The notes below the pieces were generated by a model that was not told where the DNA came from, searched no databases, and was given only the letters and a program-made list of their open reading frames with translations. 25,443 nucleotides of DNA from Actinomycetes bacterium. GTDB taxonomy: Bacteria; Actinomycetota; Actinomycetes; Actinomycetales; Cellulomonadaceae. Location: assembly GCA_021793115.1 (NCBI GenBank), contig JAJYTJ010000041.1, positions 1-25,443 of the forward strand. The letters run 5' to 3'. The position numbers and the translations under genes are program-made. Positions 7,511 through 14,303 of this stretch are shown here, piece after piece (position 1 is the stretch's first letter; the number at the start of each line of letters is the position of its first letter).

Positions 7511-8137
7511 GTGACGTCATCCCTCGACCGCGTCGAGTCCGTGGTGCGCACCATCACGGACACGTGCATCGCCAACGAGAAGTACTTCGGTGACCTGGAC
7601 TCGGTGGTGGGCGACGGCGACTTCGGGTTCTCGCTGGCGCGCGGCTTCGAGCGCGTCGACGAGGGCTGGGACACGTTCGACCGCGCGGACGCCGGCACGT
7701 TCCTGTCGAAGATCGCGATCGTCATCACCAGCCGGGTGGGGGGCACGTCCGGGCCCATCTGGGGCACCGCGTTCCTGCGCGCCGGCGGCACGGTCAAGGG
7801 CAAGGCCGAGCTCACGGGCGCGGACGTCGTCGCGATGCTGCGCGCGGCGATCGAGGGCATCAAGGCGCGCGGCGGCGCGTCGCTGGGGGAGAAGACCCTC
7901 CTGGACGCGCTCGTCCCCATGACCGACACCATCGAGGAGCGGCTCGCGGCCGGCGACGCGCCCGCGGACGTCGCCAAGGCGGCCGCCGTCGCGGCGCGCA
8001 CGGCGGCCGAGGCGACCAAGGGGCTCGAGGCCAAGCGCGGCCGGGCCGCGTACACGGGCGAGCGGTCCATCGGGTCCGTGGACCCGGGCGCGATCGCGGT
8101 GGCGGTCCTCGCGGAGAAGATCGCCGAGACCTGGTGA
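7511..8137 (+). CDS. dhaL: DhaL-like ATP-binding subunit of a dihydroxyacetone-type kinase
   Basis: A 208-residue all-helical nucleotide-binding subunit that phosphorylates the ketose held by DhaK. The three Mg-binding aspartates D30, D35 and D37 are present in LDSVVGDGDFG. The usual DGDHG has Phe at position 38 instead of His. Further signatures are GGTSGPIWGTAFLRAG, GEKTLLDALVP and the C-terminal RGRAAYTGERSIGSVDPGA. The GTG start follows GGAG by 7 bases and begins the normal DhaL N-terminus. No DhaM or PTS gene is nearby, so ATP rather than PEP is the likely phosphate source. In related split kinases the substrate may be dihydroxyacetone, erythrulose or another short ketose. Confidence 0.9.
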   Translation: MTSSLDRVESVVRTITDTCIANEKYFGDLDSVVGDGDFGFSLARGFERVDEGWDTFDRADAGTFLSKIAIVITSRVGGTSGPIWGTAFLRAGGTVKGKAELTGADVVAMLRAAIEGIKARGGASLGEKTLLDALVPMTDTIEERLAAGDAPADVAKAAAVAARTAAEATKGLEAKRGRAAYTGERSIGSVDPGAIAVAVLAEKIAETW

Positions 8138-8229
8138 CCCACCATTCCCCGGGCCGTCTCGGCGGGGGAACCGAGGAGCGGGGACGGTGCGCTCCTCACG
8201 CTGGACAACACGACGATGTGGAGGCGGCA

Positions 8230-9225
8230 ATGAAGAAGTTCGTCAACGACCCCAAGAACTTCGTCCCGGACATGCTCAAGGGCATCGCCCTGGCCAGCCC
8301 CGGCACCCTGAAGTACGTGCCGGAGTACAACCTCATCATGCGGGCGGAGGGCCCGCGCGACGACAAGGTGTCGATCGTGCAGGGTTCGGGCTCGGGTCAC
8401 GAGCCGGCGCACGTCATGGTCGTCGGCAAGGGCATGCTCGACGCTGCCTGCCCGGGCGACGTGTTCTCCGCACCGCCCATGGAGTACGTGCTGGAGACCA
8501 CCAAGCTGCTCAAGTCCGACAAGGGCGTGCTGCTGCTGGTCAACAACTACACCGGCGACAAGATGGCGTTCGAGATGGCCTCCGAGCTCGCCGAGGCCGA
8601 GGGCATCCTCGTCAAGACGCTGTTCATCAACGACGACGTCGCGGTCCAGGACTCGCTGTACACCATCGGCCGGCGCGGCGTGGCGGGGAACTTCTTCGTC
8701 ATGAAGGCCGTCGGCGCGGCGGCCGAGGCGGGGGCCGACCTGGCGGAGTGCGCCCGGATCGGCGAGAAGGTCAACTCGGTCACCCGGACCATGGGCATCG
8801 CGCTGTCGGCCTGCACGCCGCCGGCCAAGGGCGAGCCGCTGTTCCATCTGGGCGACGACGAGATGGAGGTCGGCATCGGCATCCACGGCGAGCCGGGCCG
8901 GCGCCGTGAGAAGGTCACCACCGCCGACGGCATCGTCGACATCCTCCTCGACGCCGTGGTGCCCGACCTGCCGTACTCGTCGGGCGACGAGGTCGCGCTC
9001 ATGATCAACGGCCTCGGCGGGACGCCCGTCAGCGAGCTGTACCTGCTGTACGGCATCGCCCACGAGAAGCTGGCCGCCAAGGGCATCACGGTGTGGCGCA
9101 GCTACGTCGGCGAGTACTGCACGTCGCTGGAGATGGCGGGCGCGTCGCTGACCCTCGTCAAGGTGGACGACGAGATCAAGCAGCTCCTCACGGCACCCGC
9201 GGAGATCGCCATCCGCGTGTTCTGA
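8230..9225 (+). CDS. dhaK: DhaK-like substrate-binding subunit of a dihydroxyacetone-type kinase
   Basis: A 331-residue cytoplasmic subunit that binds the ketose covalently through a histidine hemiaminal and presents it to DhaL. All three catalytic positions are seen: H57 in GSGSGHEPAH, D110 in NNYTGDKM and H219 in GIGIHGEPG, at near-identical spacing to E. coli DhaK (56, 109, 218). The segment after RRGVAG reads NFFVMKAVGAAAE rather than the usual T-LVHK pattern, so it may belong to a divergent substrate group. The ATG at 8230 has a GGAGG site; the frame is open back to 8134 but the family N-terminus begins here. It lies 92 bases after dhaL. It is the last gene of the operon, followed by a strong hairpin. 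Confidence 0.92.
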   Translation: MKKFVNDPKNFVPDMLKGIALASPGTLKYVPEYNLIMRAEGPRDDKVSIVQGSGSGHEPAHVMVVGKGMLDAACPGDVFSAPPMEYVLETTKLLKSDKGVLLLVNNYTGDKMAFEMASELAEAEGILVKTLFINDDVAVQDSLYTIGRRGVAGNFFVMKAVGAAAEAGADLAECARIGEKVNSVTRTMGIALSACTPPAKGEPLFHLGDDEMEVGIGIHGEPGRRREKVTTADGIVDILLDAVVPDLPYSSGDEVALMINGLGGTPVSELYLLYGIAHEKLAAKGITVWRSYVGEYCTSLEMAGASLTLVKVDDEIKQLLTAPAEIAIRVF

Positions 9226-9238
9226 GGCGGGGCCCGAC

Positions 9239-9278
9239 GGGGCCGGGGGTGGTGGCCGCTGGCGCCGCCCCCGGCCCC
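9239..9278 (+). terminator. Hairpin terminator after the dhaK gene
   Basis: Perfect 11-bp G/C stem (9239-9249 with 9268-9278, GGGGCCGGGGG / CCCCCGGCCCC) with an 18-base loop, 13 bases after the dhaK stop. There is no T-run. A second 9-bp inverted repeat (9307-9315 with 9325-9333) lies between it and the tRNA gene. Confidence 0.6.
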
Positions 9279-9341
9279 ACGCCGTGCGCGCCGCGGTCGC
9301 GTCGCTCGCGCGGCCGTCCCCGAGGGCCGCGCGCGGCCCCG

Positions 9342-9347
9342 TACGCT
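9342..9347 (+). promoter_or_regulatory. Candidate -10 box for tRNA-Pro
   Basis: TACGCT lies 14 bases before the mature tRNA 5' end and fits the TANNNT -10 form. No clear -35 box was recognised at the expected distance. Confidence 0.35.
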
Positions 9348-9361
9348 GGGCACGCACACCA

Positions 9362-9435
9362 CGGGGTGTAGCGCAGCTTGGTAGCGCATCCGCTTTGGGA
9401 GCGGAAGGCCGCGGGTTCGAATCCCGCCACCCCGA
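9362..9435 (+). tRNA. tRNA-Pro (anticodon TGG)
   Basis: A full cloverleaf can be folded by eye. The 7-bp acceptor is CGGGGTG (9362-9368) with CACCCCG (9428-9434). The D stem is GCGC/GCGC with an AGCTTGGTA loop. The anticodon stem is TCCGC/GCGGA with loop TTTGGGA (anticodon TGG, reading CCA). The T stem is GCGGG/CCCGC with TTCGAAT. The discriminator base is A at 9435, and the 3' CCA is not encoded. Confidence 0.97.
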
Positions 9436-9440
9436 CCGCT

Positions 9441-9612
9441 GCACTGGGCGCCACCGCGACCGGTGCGCCCTCGTCAGCGGACCCGCCGCTTCGACCGCCA
9501 CGTTGGTCGCCACCGCGACCGATGCGCATCGTCGGCCGGCCCGCCGCTCCGACCCCCACGCTGGGCGCCACTGCGATTGATGCGGCCTCGTCGGCCGGCC
9601 CGCCGCTCGGCG
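9441..9612 (+). repeat. Three imperfect ~58-bp tandem repeats downstream of tRNA-Pro
   Basis: Units share a core GCCACCGCGACCG-TGCG followed by CTCGTC-GC-GG-CCGCCGCT. The core starts at 9450, 9509 and 9567 (periods 59 and 58). Copies 2 and 3 are most alike in their second half (GTCGGCCGGCCCGCCGCT). No convincing gene lies in this stretch on either strand. The array fills most of the space between the tRNA and the methyltransferase gene. Confidence 0.7.
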
Positions 9613-9717
9613 CGCGCGGCCACCGCCCAGGCCGACGGGGCGGTGGCGGCACGACACGGGGCGGCAGCCGAGGAATTGACGGTGCGGTCCGGGCGGGTCC
9701 GGGGTGAGGCTGGTCCG

Positions 9718-10527
9718 GTGACGGCACTGGACGACGAGGCCCTCGTGGGCGCCCTGCGGGCCGCGGGCTGCGTGTTCGCCGAGGAGGAGGCGCTGCTCCT
9801 GCGGCAGGCTGCGGCCGACGACGACGCGCTCGGGCGGCTGCTGGCCCGGCGCGTAGCGGGCGAGCCGCTGGAGCACGTCGTCGGCTGGGCGGAGTTCGAC
9901 GGCCTGCGCGTCGCGGTGGAGCCGGGCGTGTTCGTGCCCCGCCGGCGCTCGGAGGCCCTCGTGGCGGTCGCCGCGTCGCTCGTCGCTGCGGGCGCCGTGG
10001 TGCTCGACCTGTGCTGCGGCTCGGGCGCGCTGGGGCTGGCCGTCGCCACCCGCGTGCCGGGGGTGGTGCTGCACGCCGCCGACGTCGACCCGACCGCCGT
10101 GCGGGTGGCGCGGCGCAACCTTGCGCCCGTGGGAGGCCAGGTGTACGAGGGCGACCTCTTCGCGGCCGTCCCCGCCCGGCTGCGCGGACGGTTCGCGCTC
10201 GTCGTGGCGAACGTGCCGTACGTGCCGCACGACGAGCTGCGGCTCATGCCGCGCGAGGCCCGCGACCACGAGCCGGCGACCGCGCTCGACGGCGGCGCGG
10301 ACGGCTTGGCGCTGCTGCGGCGCACCGCCGCCGAGGTGTCGGGCTGGCTGGTGCCGGGCGGTGCGCTCGTGAGCGAGGTCAACCCGGTTCAGGCGCCGGC
10401 GGCCGCCGCGGCGCTGCGGGCCGGCGGCCTCGCGTCGCGGACCGTCGAGCCGCCGGACGACGACGAGACGGTGGTGGTCGTCGGCACCCGGGCGCGGCCC
10501 GCCGCGGCCGGCGAGGCGACGACGTGA
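9718..10527 (+). CDS. PrmC-related putative N5-glutamine S-adenosyl-L-methionine-dependent methyltransferase
   Basis: A 269-residue class I methyltransferase related to release-factor glutamine methyltransferase PrmC. It has the PrmC-like substrate segment EPGVFVPRRRSE (68-79), the SAM-binding motif LDLCCGSGALGLA (96-108), ADVDPTAVRVARRN (motif II) and NVPYVP (165-170), where true PrmC has NPPY. The second proline is replaced by valine-proline order, as expected of a paralogous subfamily, so the target may not be a release factor. The GTG at 9718 was chosen because the family N-terminus (LRAAGCVFAEEEA) begins shortly after it; no clear ribosome site is seen, and GAGGCT six bases upstream could allow leaderless initiation. 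Other starts back to 9463 would run through the repeat array. Confidence 0.85.
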   Translation: MTALDDEALVGALRAAGCVFAEEEALLLRQAAADDDALGRLLARRVAGEPLEHVVGWAEFDGLRVAVEPGVFVPRRRSEALVAVAASLVAAGAVVLDLCCGSGALGLAVATRVPGVVLHAADVDPTAVRVARRNLAPVGGQVYEGDLFAAVPARLRGRFALVVANVPYVPHDELRLMPREARDHEPATALDGGADGLALLRRTAAEVSGWLVPGGALVSEVNPVQAPAAAAALRAGGLASRTVEPPDDDETVVVVGTRARPAAAGEATT

Positions 10528-10895
10528 CGCGGGACGCGCCGGACGGCTGGCGGCCGCGTGACGCAGGGCCGGCCCAATGGCTCGGGGGACGGACCTGGTG
10601 CGGGGCCCACCAGGTGCCTCGGGGGCGGACTCGGTGCGGGACCCGCCGGACGGCTGCGATAGCTGGTCTCGAGCCTGCTCGAGGACTCCCGGGCCGCACC
10701 GGTCGCGCATCAGGGCGCCGGGGCCGGCGCCTCCGCCGTCGAGGGCGCCCTTCGGCGCGGTCCGGAGCGCTCGGGCGCGCGCCATGGCGCCGTCGCGGCG
10801 GTGCCCCGGCCGCCGGGCGTGACCCCGCGCGGCAGTGGCCCCGACCAGGTGGCTAAGGTGGCAGGACACCCACCACAGTCTCGGAGGAGACGACC
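10528..10895. other. Gene-free stretch with short degenerate direct repeats and a hairpin
   Basis: No credible coding frame was found on either strand. A ~37-base unit beginning CTCGGGGG-CGGA occurs at 10581 and again at 10618, and an element CGCCGGACGGCTG occurs near 10537 and 10646. A perfect 8-bp hairpin (ACCTGGTG/CACCAGGT, 10593-10600 with 10608-10615) 66 bases after the methyltransferase stop could be its terminator. The downstream part presumably carries the lipoprotein promoter, but no box is convincing. Confidence 0.5.
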
Positions 10896-10914
10896 GTCCG
10901 GCGTGCCGCCGGAC
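10896..10914 (+). promoter_or_regulatory. Stable hairpin in the lipoprotein 5' leader
   Basis: Perfect 8-bp stem with a 3-base loop (GTCCGGCG-TGC-CGCCGGAC) ends 27 bases before the lipoprotein ATG, just upstream of its ribosome site region (GTGGAGCG). It could stabilise the mRNA or act as a weak terminator. Function inferred only. Confidence 0.35.
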
Positions 10915-10941
10915 CGCCGTCAAGCAATCGTGGAGCGATAC

Positions 10942-11430
10942 ATGACCAAGCGAACCCTGTCCACTGCCGCCGGCCTCGTGCTGGCGGTCGGCCTGCTCGC
11001 CGCCTGCTCGTCGGGCACCTCGACACAGACCCCGTCGGCGACACAGACCCCGTCGGCGACGCCGACCGCCGCCGTCACCTCGGCGGCCGCGACCCCCACC
11101 GCCTCGGCGGCGGCGACCACCACGCCCACGTCCGGCGCGAGCGCCGCGCCCGTGGTGGCGCAGCCGTCGACCCTCACGCTCACCGTCGTCGCCGGCAAGG
11201 CCACCGGCCGGCTCGTCGTGAAGGGCACCGACCAGGGCGTCGCCGACGCCGAGGTCACGCTCGTCTTCCGGCCCACCGGCGGCGGCGACGCGACGATCTC
11301 GTCGGTGACCACGGACGCCACCGGCGCGTTCTCGTCGACCGGCTCCGTCTCGGGTGCCGGCACCTGGACCGCGTCGTTCCTCGGCACCAAGGCGGCCATG
11401 GCCTCGGTGGCCACTGCGACCGTCGGCTGA
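10942..11430 (+). CDS. Putative secreted lipoprotein with Thr/Ser/Ala-rich linker
   Basis: A 162-residue protein with a lipoprotein signal: KR at residues 3-4, hydrophobic core TAAGLVLAVGLLAA and lipobox LAAC with the lipidated cysteine at 22. A low-complexity Thr/Ala/Ser/Pro linker follows (about 23-75) and includes a duplicated TQTPSA unit encoded by two identical 18-bp repeats at 11021-11056. The C-terminal ~85 residues (from PSTLTLTVVAGKATG) read as a small beta-sandwich (Ig-like) domain with VADAEVTLVFRP and TDATGAFSSTGSVSGAGTW, resembling extracellular carboxypeptidase-regulatory or Ig-like repeats. It is probably anchored outside the membrane. Function is unknown. The ATG lies 6 bases after a weak GGAG site. 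It is convergent with the LysR gene. Confidence 0.8.
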   Translation: MTKRTLSTAAGLVLAVGLLAACSSGTSTQTPSATQTPSATPTAAVTSAAATPTASAAATTTPTSGASAAPVVAQPSTLTLTVVAGKATGRLVVKGTDQGVADAEVTLVFRPTGGGDATISSVTTDATGAFSSTGSVSGAGTWTASFLGTKAAMASVATATVG

Positions 11431-11437
11431 CCCGCAC

Positions 11438-11465
11438 GGCGGCTGGCCCGTGGGGGTCAGCCGCC
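11438..11465. terminator. Bidirectional hairpin between the lipoprotein and LysR genes
   Basis: Perfect 8-bp inverted repeat GGCGGCTG / CAGCCGCC (11438-11445 with 11458-11465) lies in the convergent gap and overlaps the LysR stop codon. It could end both transcripts. There is no T-run. Confidence 0.45.
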
Positions 11466-12422
11466 CGCCGGGCGCTCGAGCGCGGCGATGCCGTCCGGGC
11501 GGGCCGTCGCGACGTCGTGCAGCGCGGCCAGCACGGCGGAGACGCCGGGGTCATGCTCTGTCCCGGCGCGCACGAGCGCGAAGAACCGTCGGCTGGCCGG
11601 CTCGCCGATGAGCGGGCGCGTGACCAGGGCTTCCTGCCGCAGCGGCTGCGCGAGGCGGGGGACCAGCGCGACGCCCACGCCGGCCGCCACGAGCGCGGCG
11701 ACCGCGTCCCACTCCTTGCAGTGGTGGCGGATGTCGGGCGTGAAGCCCGCCATGGCGCAGACGCCGGTGACCACGTGCCCGCACGGGTCGTGGTGCGCCG
11801 AGCCCACCCACACCTCGCGCGCGAGGTCGGCCAGGTCCACCTCGGGACGGTCGGCCAGCGGATGGCCGGCCGGGAGTGCGGCGTCCATGACGTCCGCGAT
11901 GAGGTCGACGCGGTGGTAGCGGGTGTCGCGCCGGGATGGCGCGCCCGGGTGGTCCACGGTGACGGCGATGTCGAGCTCGCCCGTGTCCAGGGCCTCCAGG
12001 GCCTCGGCTCCCTCGAGCTCGTCGACGCGCAGCACCAGGCCGGGCCGTTCGTCGTGCAGCCGGGTGAGGGCCGGCGCGACGAGGGCGCTGATGCCGGTGG
12101 ACAACGACCCGACCCGCACCTCGCCGGCGGTGCCGCCGGACCACGCCGCGAGCGCCGTCCGCGCGCGCTCCAGCTCCTCCAGCACCGCCTCGGCGTGCTG
12201 CAGCAGCAGGCGCGCCTGGCCCGTGAGGACCACGCCCCGGCCCCGGTGCTCGAGGAGCTGCACGCCGACCTCGCGCGCGAGGCCTGCCAGCTGCTGGGAC
12301 ACCGCGGAGGGCGTGAGGTGCAGCGCCCTGGCCGTGGCGGCGACCGTTCCGCGCCGGTCGAGCTCGCGCAGCAGGCGTAGCTTGCGCAGGTCGATCGTGA
12401 AGTCGTCGCTCATGCTTGACAT
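11457..12422 (-). CDS. LysR-family transcriptional regulator
   Basis: About 321 residues. The N-terminal winged helix-turn-helix (TIDLRKLRLLRELDRRGTVAATARALHLTPSAVSQQL, given here in pieces: TIDLRKLRLL, RGTVAATARAL, TPSAVSQQLAG) is followed by the LysR linker helix (QHAEAVLEELERAR) and a two-lobed effector domain starting GEVRVGSLSTG. The ATG at 12422 is preferred over 12413 because TACGAT lies 6 bases upstream, the arrangement of a leaderless mRNA; neither start has a ribosome site. It is divergent from an EamA transporter gene across only 49 bases. LysR proteins usually control their divergent neighbour, so this one probably regulates the exporter in response to a small metabolite. Effector unknown. 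Confidence 0.9.
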   Translation of the reverse strand: MSSMSDDFTIDLRKLRLLRELDRRGTVAATARALHLTPSAVSQQLAGLAREVGVQLLEHRGRGVVLTGQARLLLQHAEAVLEELERARTALAAWSGGTAGEVRVGSLSTGISALVAPALTRLHDERPGLVLRVDELEGAEALEALDTGELDIAVTVDHPGAPSRRDTRYHRVDLIADVMDAALPAGHPLADRPEVDLADLAREVWVGSAHHDPCGHVVTGVCAMAGFTPDIRHHCKEWDAVAALVAAGVGVALVPRLAQPLRQEALVTRPLIGEPASRRFFALVRAGTEHDPGVSAVLAALHDVATARPDGIAALERPAGG

Positions 12423-12471
12423 GCAGGAATCGTAGATGGACTGAATGGTTGGCGTCGGCGACGATGGGCGC
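12423..12471. promoter_or_regulatory. Short divergent promoter region between LysR and EamA genes
   Basis: Only 49 bases separate the two starts. On the minus strand TACGAT (-10 form) is 6 bases before the LysR ATG; on the plus strand GACGAT is 6 bases before the EamA GTG. Both fit leaderless transcription. The two promoters must share this space, so a LysR protein bound here would affect both. Confidence 0.45.
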
Positions 12472-13386
12472 GTGACTCGACGCGGCCTGCTGCTGTTCGT
12501 CGCCCTGGGAGTGGCCTGGGGCATCCCGTACGCGCTCATCAAGATCGCGGTCGCGGAGCTGTCGCCGGCCATGCTCATCCTCGCCCGGACGGTCATCGGC
12601 GCCGCGCTGCTGCTGCCCATCGCGGCGGCCCGCGGCGAGCTGCGGCGCATGCTCGCGCTGTGGCGGCCGCTGCTCGTCTACACCGTCGTCGAGATCGTGG
12701 TGCCGTGGTACTTCCTCAACACCGCCGAGGAGCACCTGCCGAGCTCGACCACCGGGCTGCTCGTGGCCACCGTGCCGCTGGCCGGCGTGCTGGTGGGCGT
12801 GCTGCTGGGGCGGCGCGCGCACCTGTCGTGGGGCAACTGGCTGGGGATCGCGCTCGGCATGGCCGGCGTCGCGGCGATCGTCGGGCTCGACGTGGCCGGC
12901 ACCGACCTGCCGTCGGTGGCGCGCCTGGCCGTCGTGGCCTTCGGCTACGCGCTCGGGCCCGCGATCATCGCCCGCTGGATGCCGGCCGCGCCCGGGATCG
13001 GCCTGGCCGCGACGTCGCTGGCGCTCGCCGCCCTCGTCTACGCCCCGATCGTCGGCCTGACCGGCGCGTGGCCGACGAGCTGGCCGTCCGGCTCGGTGGT
13101 GGCCTCCGTGGTGACGCTCGGCGTGGTGTGCAGCGCCGGGGCGTTCACGCTCATGGTGTGGCTCGTGGCCGAGATCGGCCCGATGCGGGCCACCGCCGTC
13201 ACGTACGTCAACCCGGCGGTCGCCGTGGTGGTCGGCGCGACGCTGCTCGGCGAGCGGATCACCACCTGGACCATGGCCGGGTTCGCGCTGGTCATCGGGG
13301 GGTCGTTCCTCGTCACGCGCCCGTCGCGGCGAGTGGCGCCCGCGCCGTCGCCCGACGCCGCGGCGGAGGGCGCGCTGGTCGCCTGA
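12472..13386 (+). CDS. EamA/DMT-family transporter
   Basis: A 304-residue inner-membrane protein with ten predicted hydrophobic segments arranged as two EamA repeats: first half from LLLFVALGVAWGIPYALIK to MAGVAAIVGLDV, second half from ARLAVVAFGYALG to FALVIGGSFLV. Typical signatures are GVAWGIPYALIK in segment 1 and the conserved PVxA-like YVNPAVAVVVGATLLGE before the last two segments. Members export amino acids, metabolites or toxic compounds. The GTG at 12472 was chosen because it starts at the positively charged cytoplasmic tip (TRRG) and has GACGAT at leaderless spacing; an ATG at 12445 is possible but less likely. Its probable regulator is the divergent LysR gene. Substrate unknown. 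Confidence 0.88.
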   Translation: MTRRGLLLFVALGVAWGIPYALIKIAVAELSPAMLILARTVIGAALLLPIAAARGELRRMLALWRPLLVYTVVEIVVPWYFLNTAEEHLPSSTTGLLVATVPLAGVLVGVLLGRRAHLSWGNWLGIALGMAGVAAIVGLDVAGTDLPSVARLAVVAFGYALGPAIIARWMPAAPGIGLAATSLALAALVYAPIVGLTGAWPTSWPSGSVVASVVTLGVVCSAGAFTLMVWLVAEIGPMRATAVTYVNPAVAVVVGATLLGERITTWTMAGFALVIGGSFLVTRPSRRVAPAPSPDAAAEGALVA

Positions 13387-13442
13387 CCTGCGGTTCCGTC
13401 CCCCCAGTGGCAGGCCCCCGGAGGCCGACCTAGCGTCGAGCG

Positions 13443-14297
13443 ATGGGTCGAATCGCGTCGGAAGTGCTCGTCGAGCGTCTCGTGGACCGGGGAGTGGACA
13501 CCGTCTACGGGCTCCCCGGGGACGGCATCAACGGGATCATGGAGGGCCTGCGGCGCCACGCCGACGAGGTCCGCTTCGTCCTGGTGCACCACGAGGAGGC
13601 GGGCGGGTTCACCAGCGAGTCGGAGGGCGAGCTGCGCGACCAGGTGGCCGGCTGGGTGCAGGGCGACGGCATCCCGCGCGTGAAGGTCAAGATCGGCGAG
13701 TCGTGGGGCCGTGCGCGGGCGCGCGACCTGCGGCGGGCCGCGATCGCGCGCGAGGCGGCGGGCCCGGATGCCGAGCTCATGGTCGACGCGAACGGCGGCT
13801 ACCGCGCCGGCCAGGCGCGCCGGGTCGAGGCCGCGCTGCGGGACCTGCGGGTCACGTGGTTCGAGGAGCCGGTCTCGTCCGACGACCTGGCCGGGCCGGC
13901 CGCCGTGCGCGCGTCCTCGTCGGCCGACGTGGCCGCGGGGGAGTACGGCTGGACGACGGCCTCGTTCGCCGCGCTGCTGGCCGCCGACGCCGTCGACTGC
14001 CTCCAGGCCGACGTCACGCGGTGCGGCGGCATCACCGGGTGGCAGCGTGCCGCGGCGCTCGCGGCCGCCGCCGGTCGCGACGTCTCGGCGCACGGGGCGC
14101 CCCAGCTGGCCGCGCGCGTGGCGTGCAGCGTGCCGAACGCGCGTCACCTCGAGTGGTTCGCCGACCACGTGCGGCTGGAGTCGCTCCTGTTCGACGGCGT
14201 GCTCACCCCCGTCGGCGGCGCGCTGCGGCCCGACCCGGGGCGCGCCGGGCACGGCATGGCGCTGCGGGCCGCCGACGCGGCCCGGTTCGCGGCCTGA
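13443..14297 (+). CDS. Chimeric ORF: N-terminal piece of a TPP enzyme fused to an enolase-superfamily barrel
   Basis: Residues 1-53 match the start of pyruvate-oxidase-like TPP enzymes (SEVLVERLVDRGVDTVYGLPGDGINGI, shown here only in part: LPGDGINGI, and VLVHHEEA with the TPP-activating glutamate). From residue 54 (GGFTSESEGELRDQVAGW) the protein is the C-terminal half of a mandelate-racemase/muconate-lactonizing-type enzyme. It has the K-x-K bases K81/K83, metal ligands D115, E141/E142 and E167, D190 and H217. The ~520 C-terminal residues of the TPP enzyme and the ~120-residue capping domain of the enolase are missing. The junction near 13598-13608 lies in repetitive GGCGGGCGGG sequence, suggesting an in-frame deletion. 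TAGCGT six bases before the ATG fits leaderless expression. The product probably lacks both parent activities. Confidence 0.85.
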   Translation: MGRIASEVLVERLVDRGVDTVYGLPGDGINGIMEGLRRHADEVRFVLVHHEEAGGFTSESEGELRDQVAGWVQGDGIPRVKVKIGESWGRARARDLRRAAIAREAAGPDAELMVDANGGYRAGQARRVEAALRDLRVTWFEEPVSSDDLAGPAAVRASSSADVAAGEYGWTTASFAALLAADAVDCLQADVTRCGGITGWQRAAALAAAAGRDVSAHGAPQLAARVACSVPNARHLEWFADHVRLESLLFDGVLTPVGGALRPDPGRAGHGMALRAADAARFAA

Positions 14298-14303
14298 GCC
14301 GCG

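Noticed and set aside
9284..9580. An apparent small protein reading VAQLGSASALGAEG...FESRHPD
   Set aside because: This is the well-known false translation of a tRNA gene.
9436..9717. A CRISPR array or phage attachment site behind tRNA-Pro
   Set aside because: The repeat units are imperfect and directly adjacent with no spacers, no cas or integrase genes are present, and no copy of the tRNA 3' end was found.
6661..10923. A 1420-codon open frame on the minus strand
   Set aside because: It runs antisense to five well-supported genes and a tRNA, and reads as Arg/Gly/His/Ala-rich sequence typical of the shadow frame in very GC-rich DNA.
14289..14302. Hairpin GCGGC-CTGA-GCCGC at the end of the chimeric gene as a terminator
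   Set aside because: The 5-bp stem is short, includes the stop codon and could arise by chance in such GC-rich sequence.
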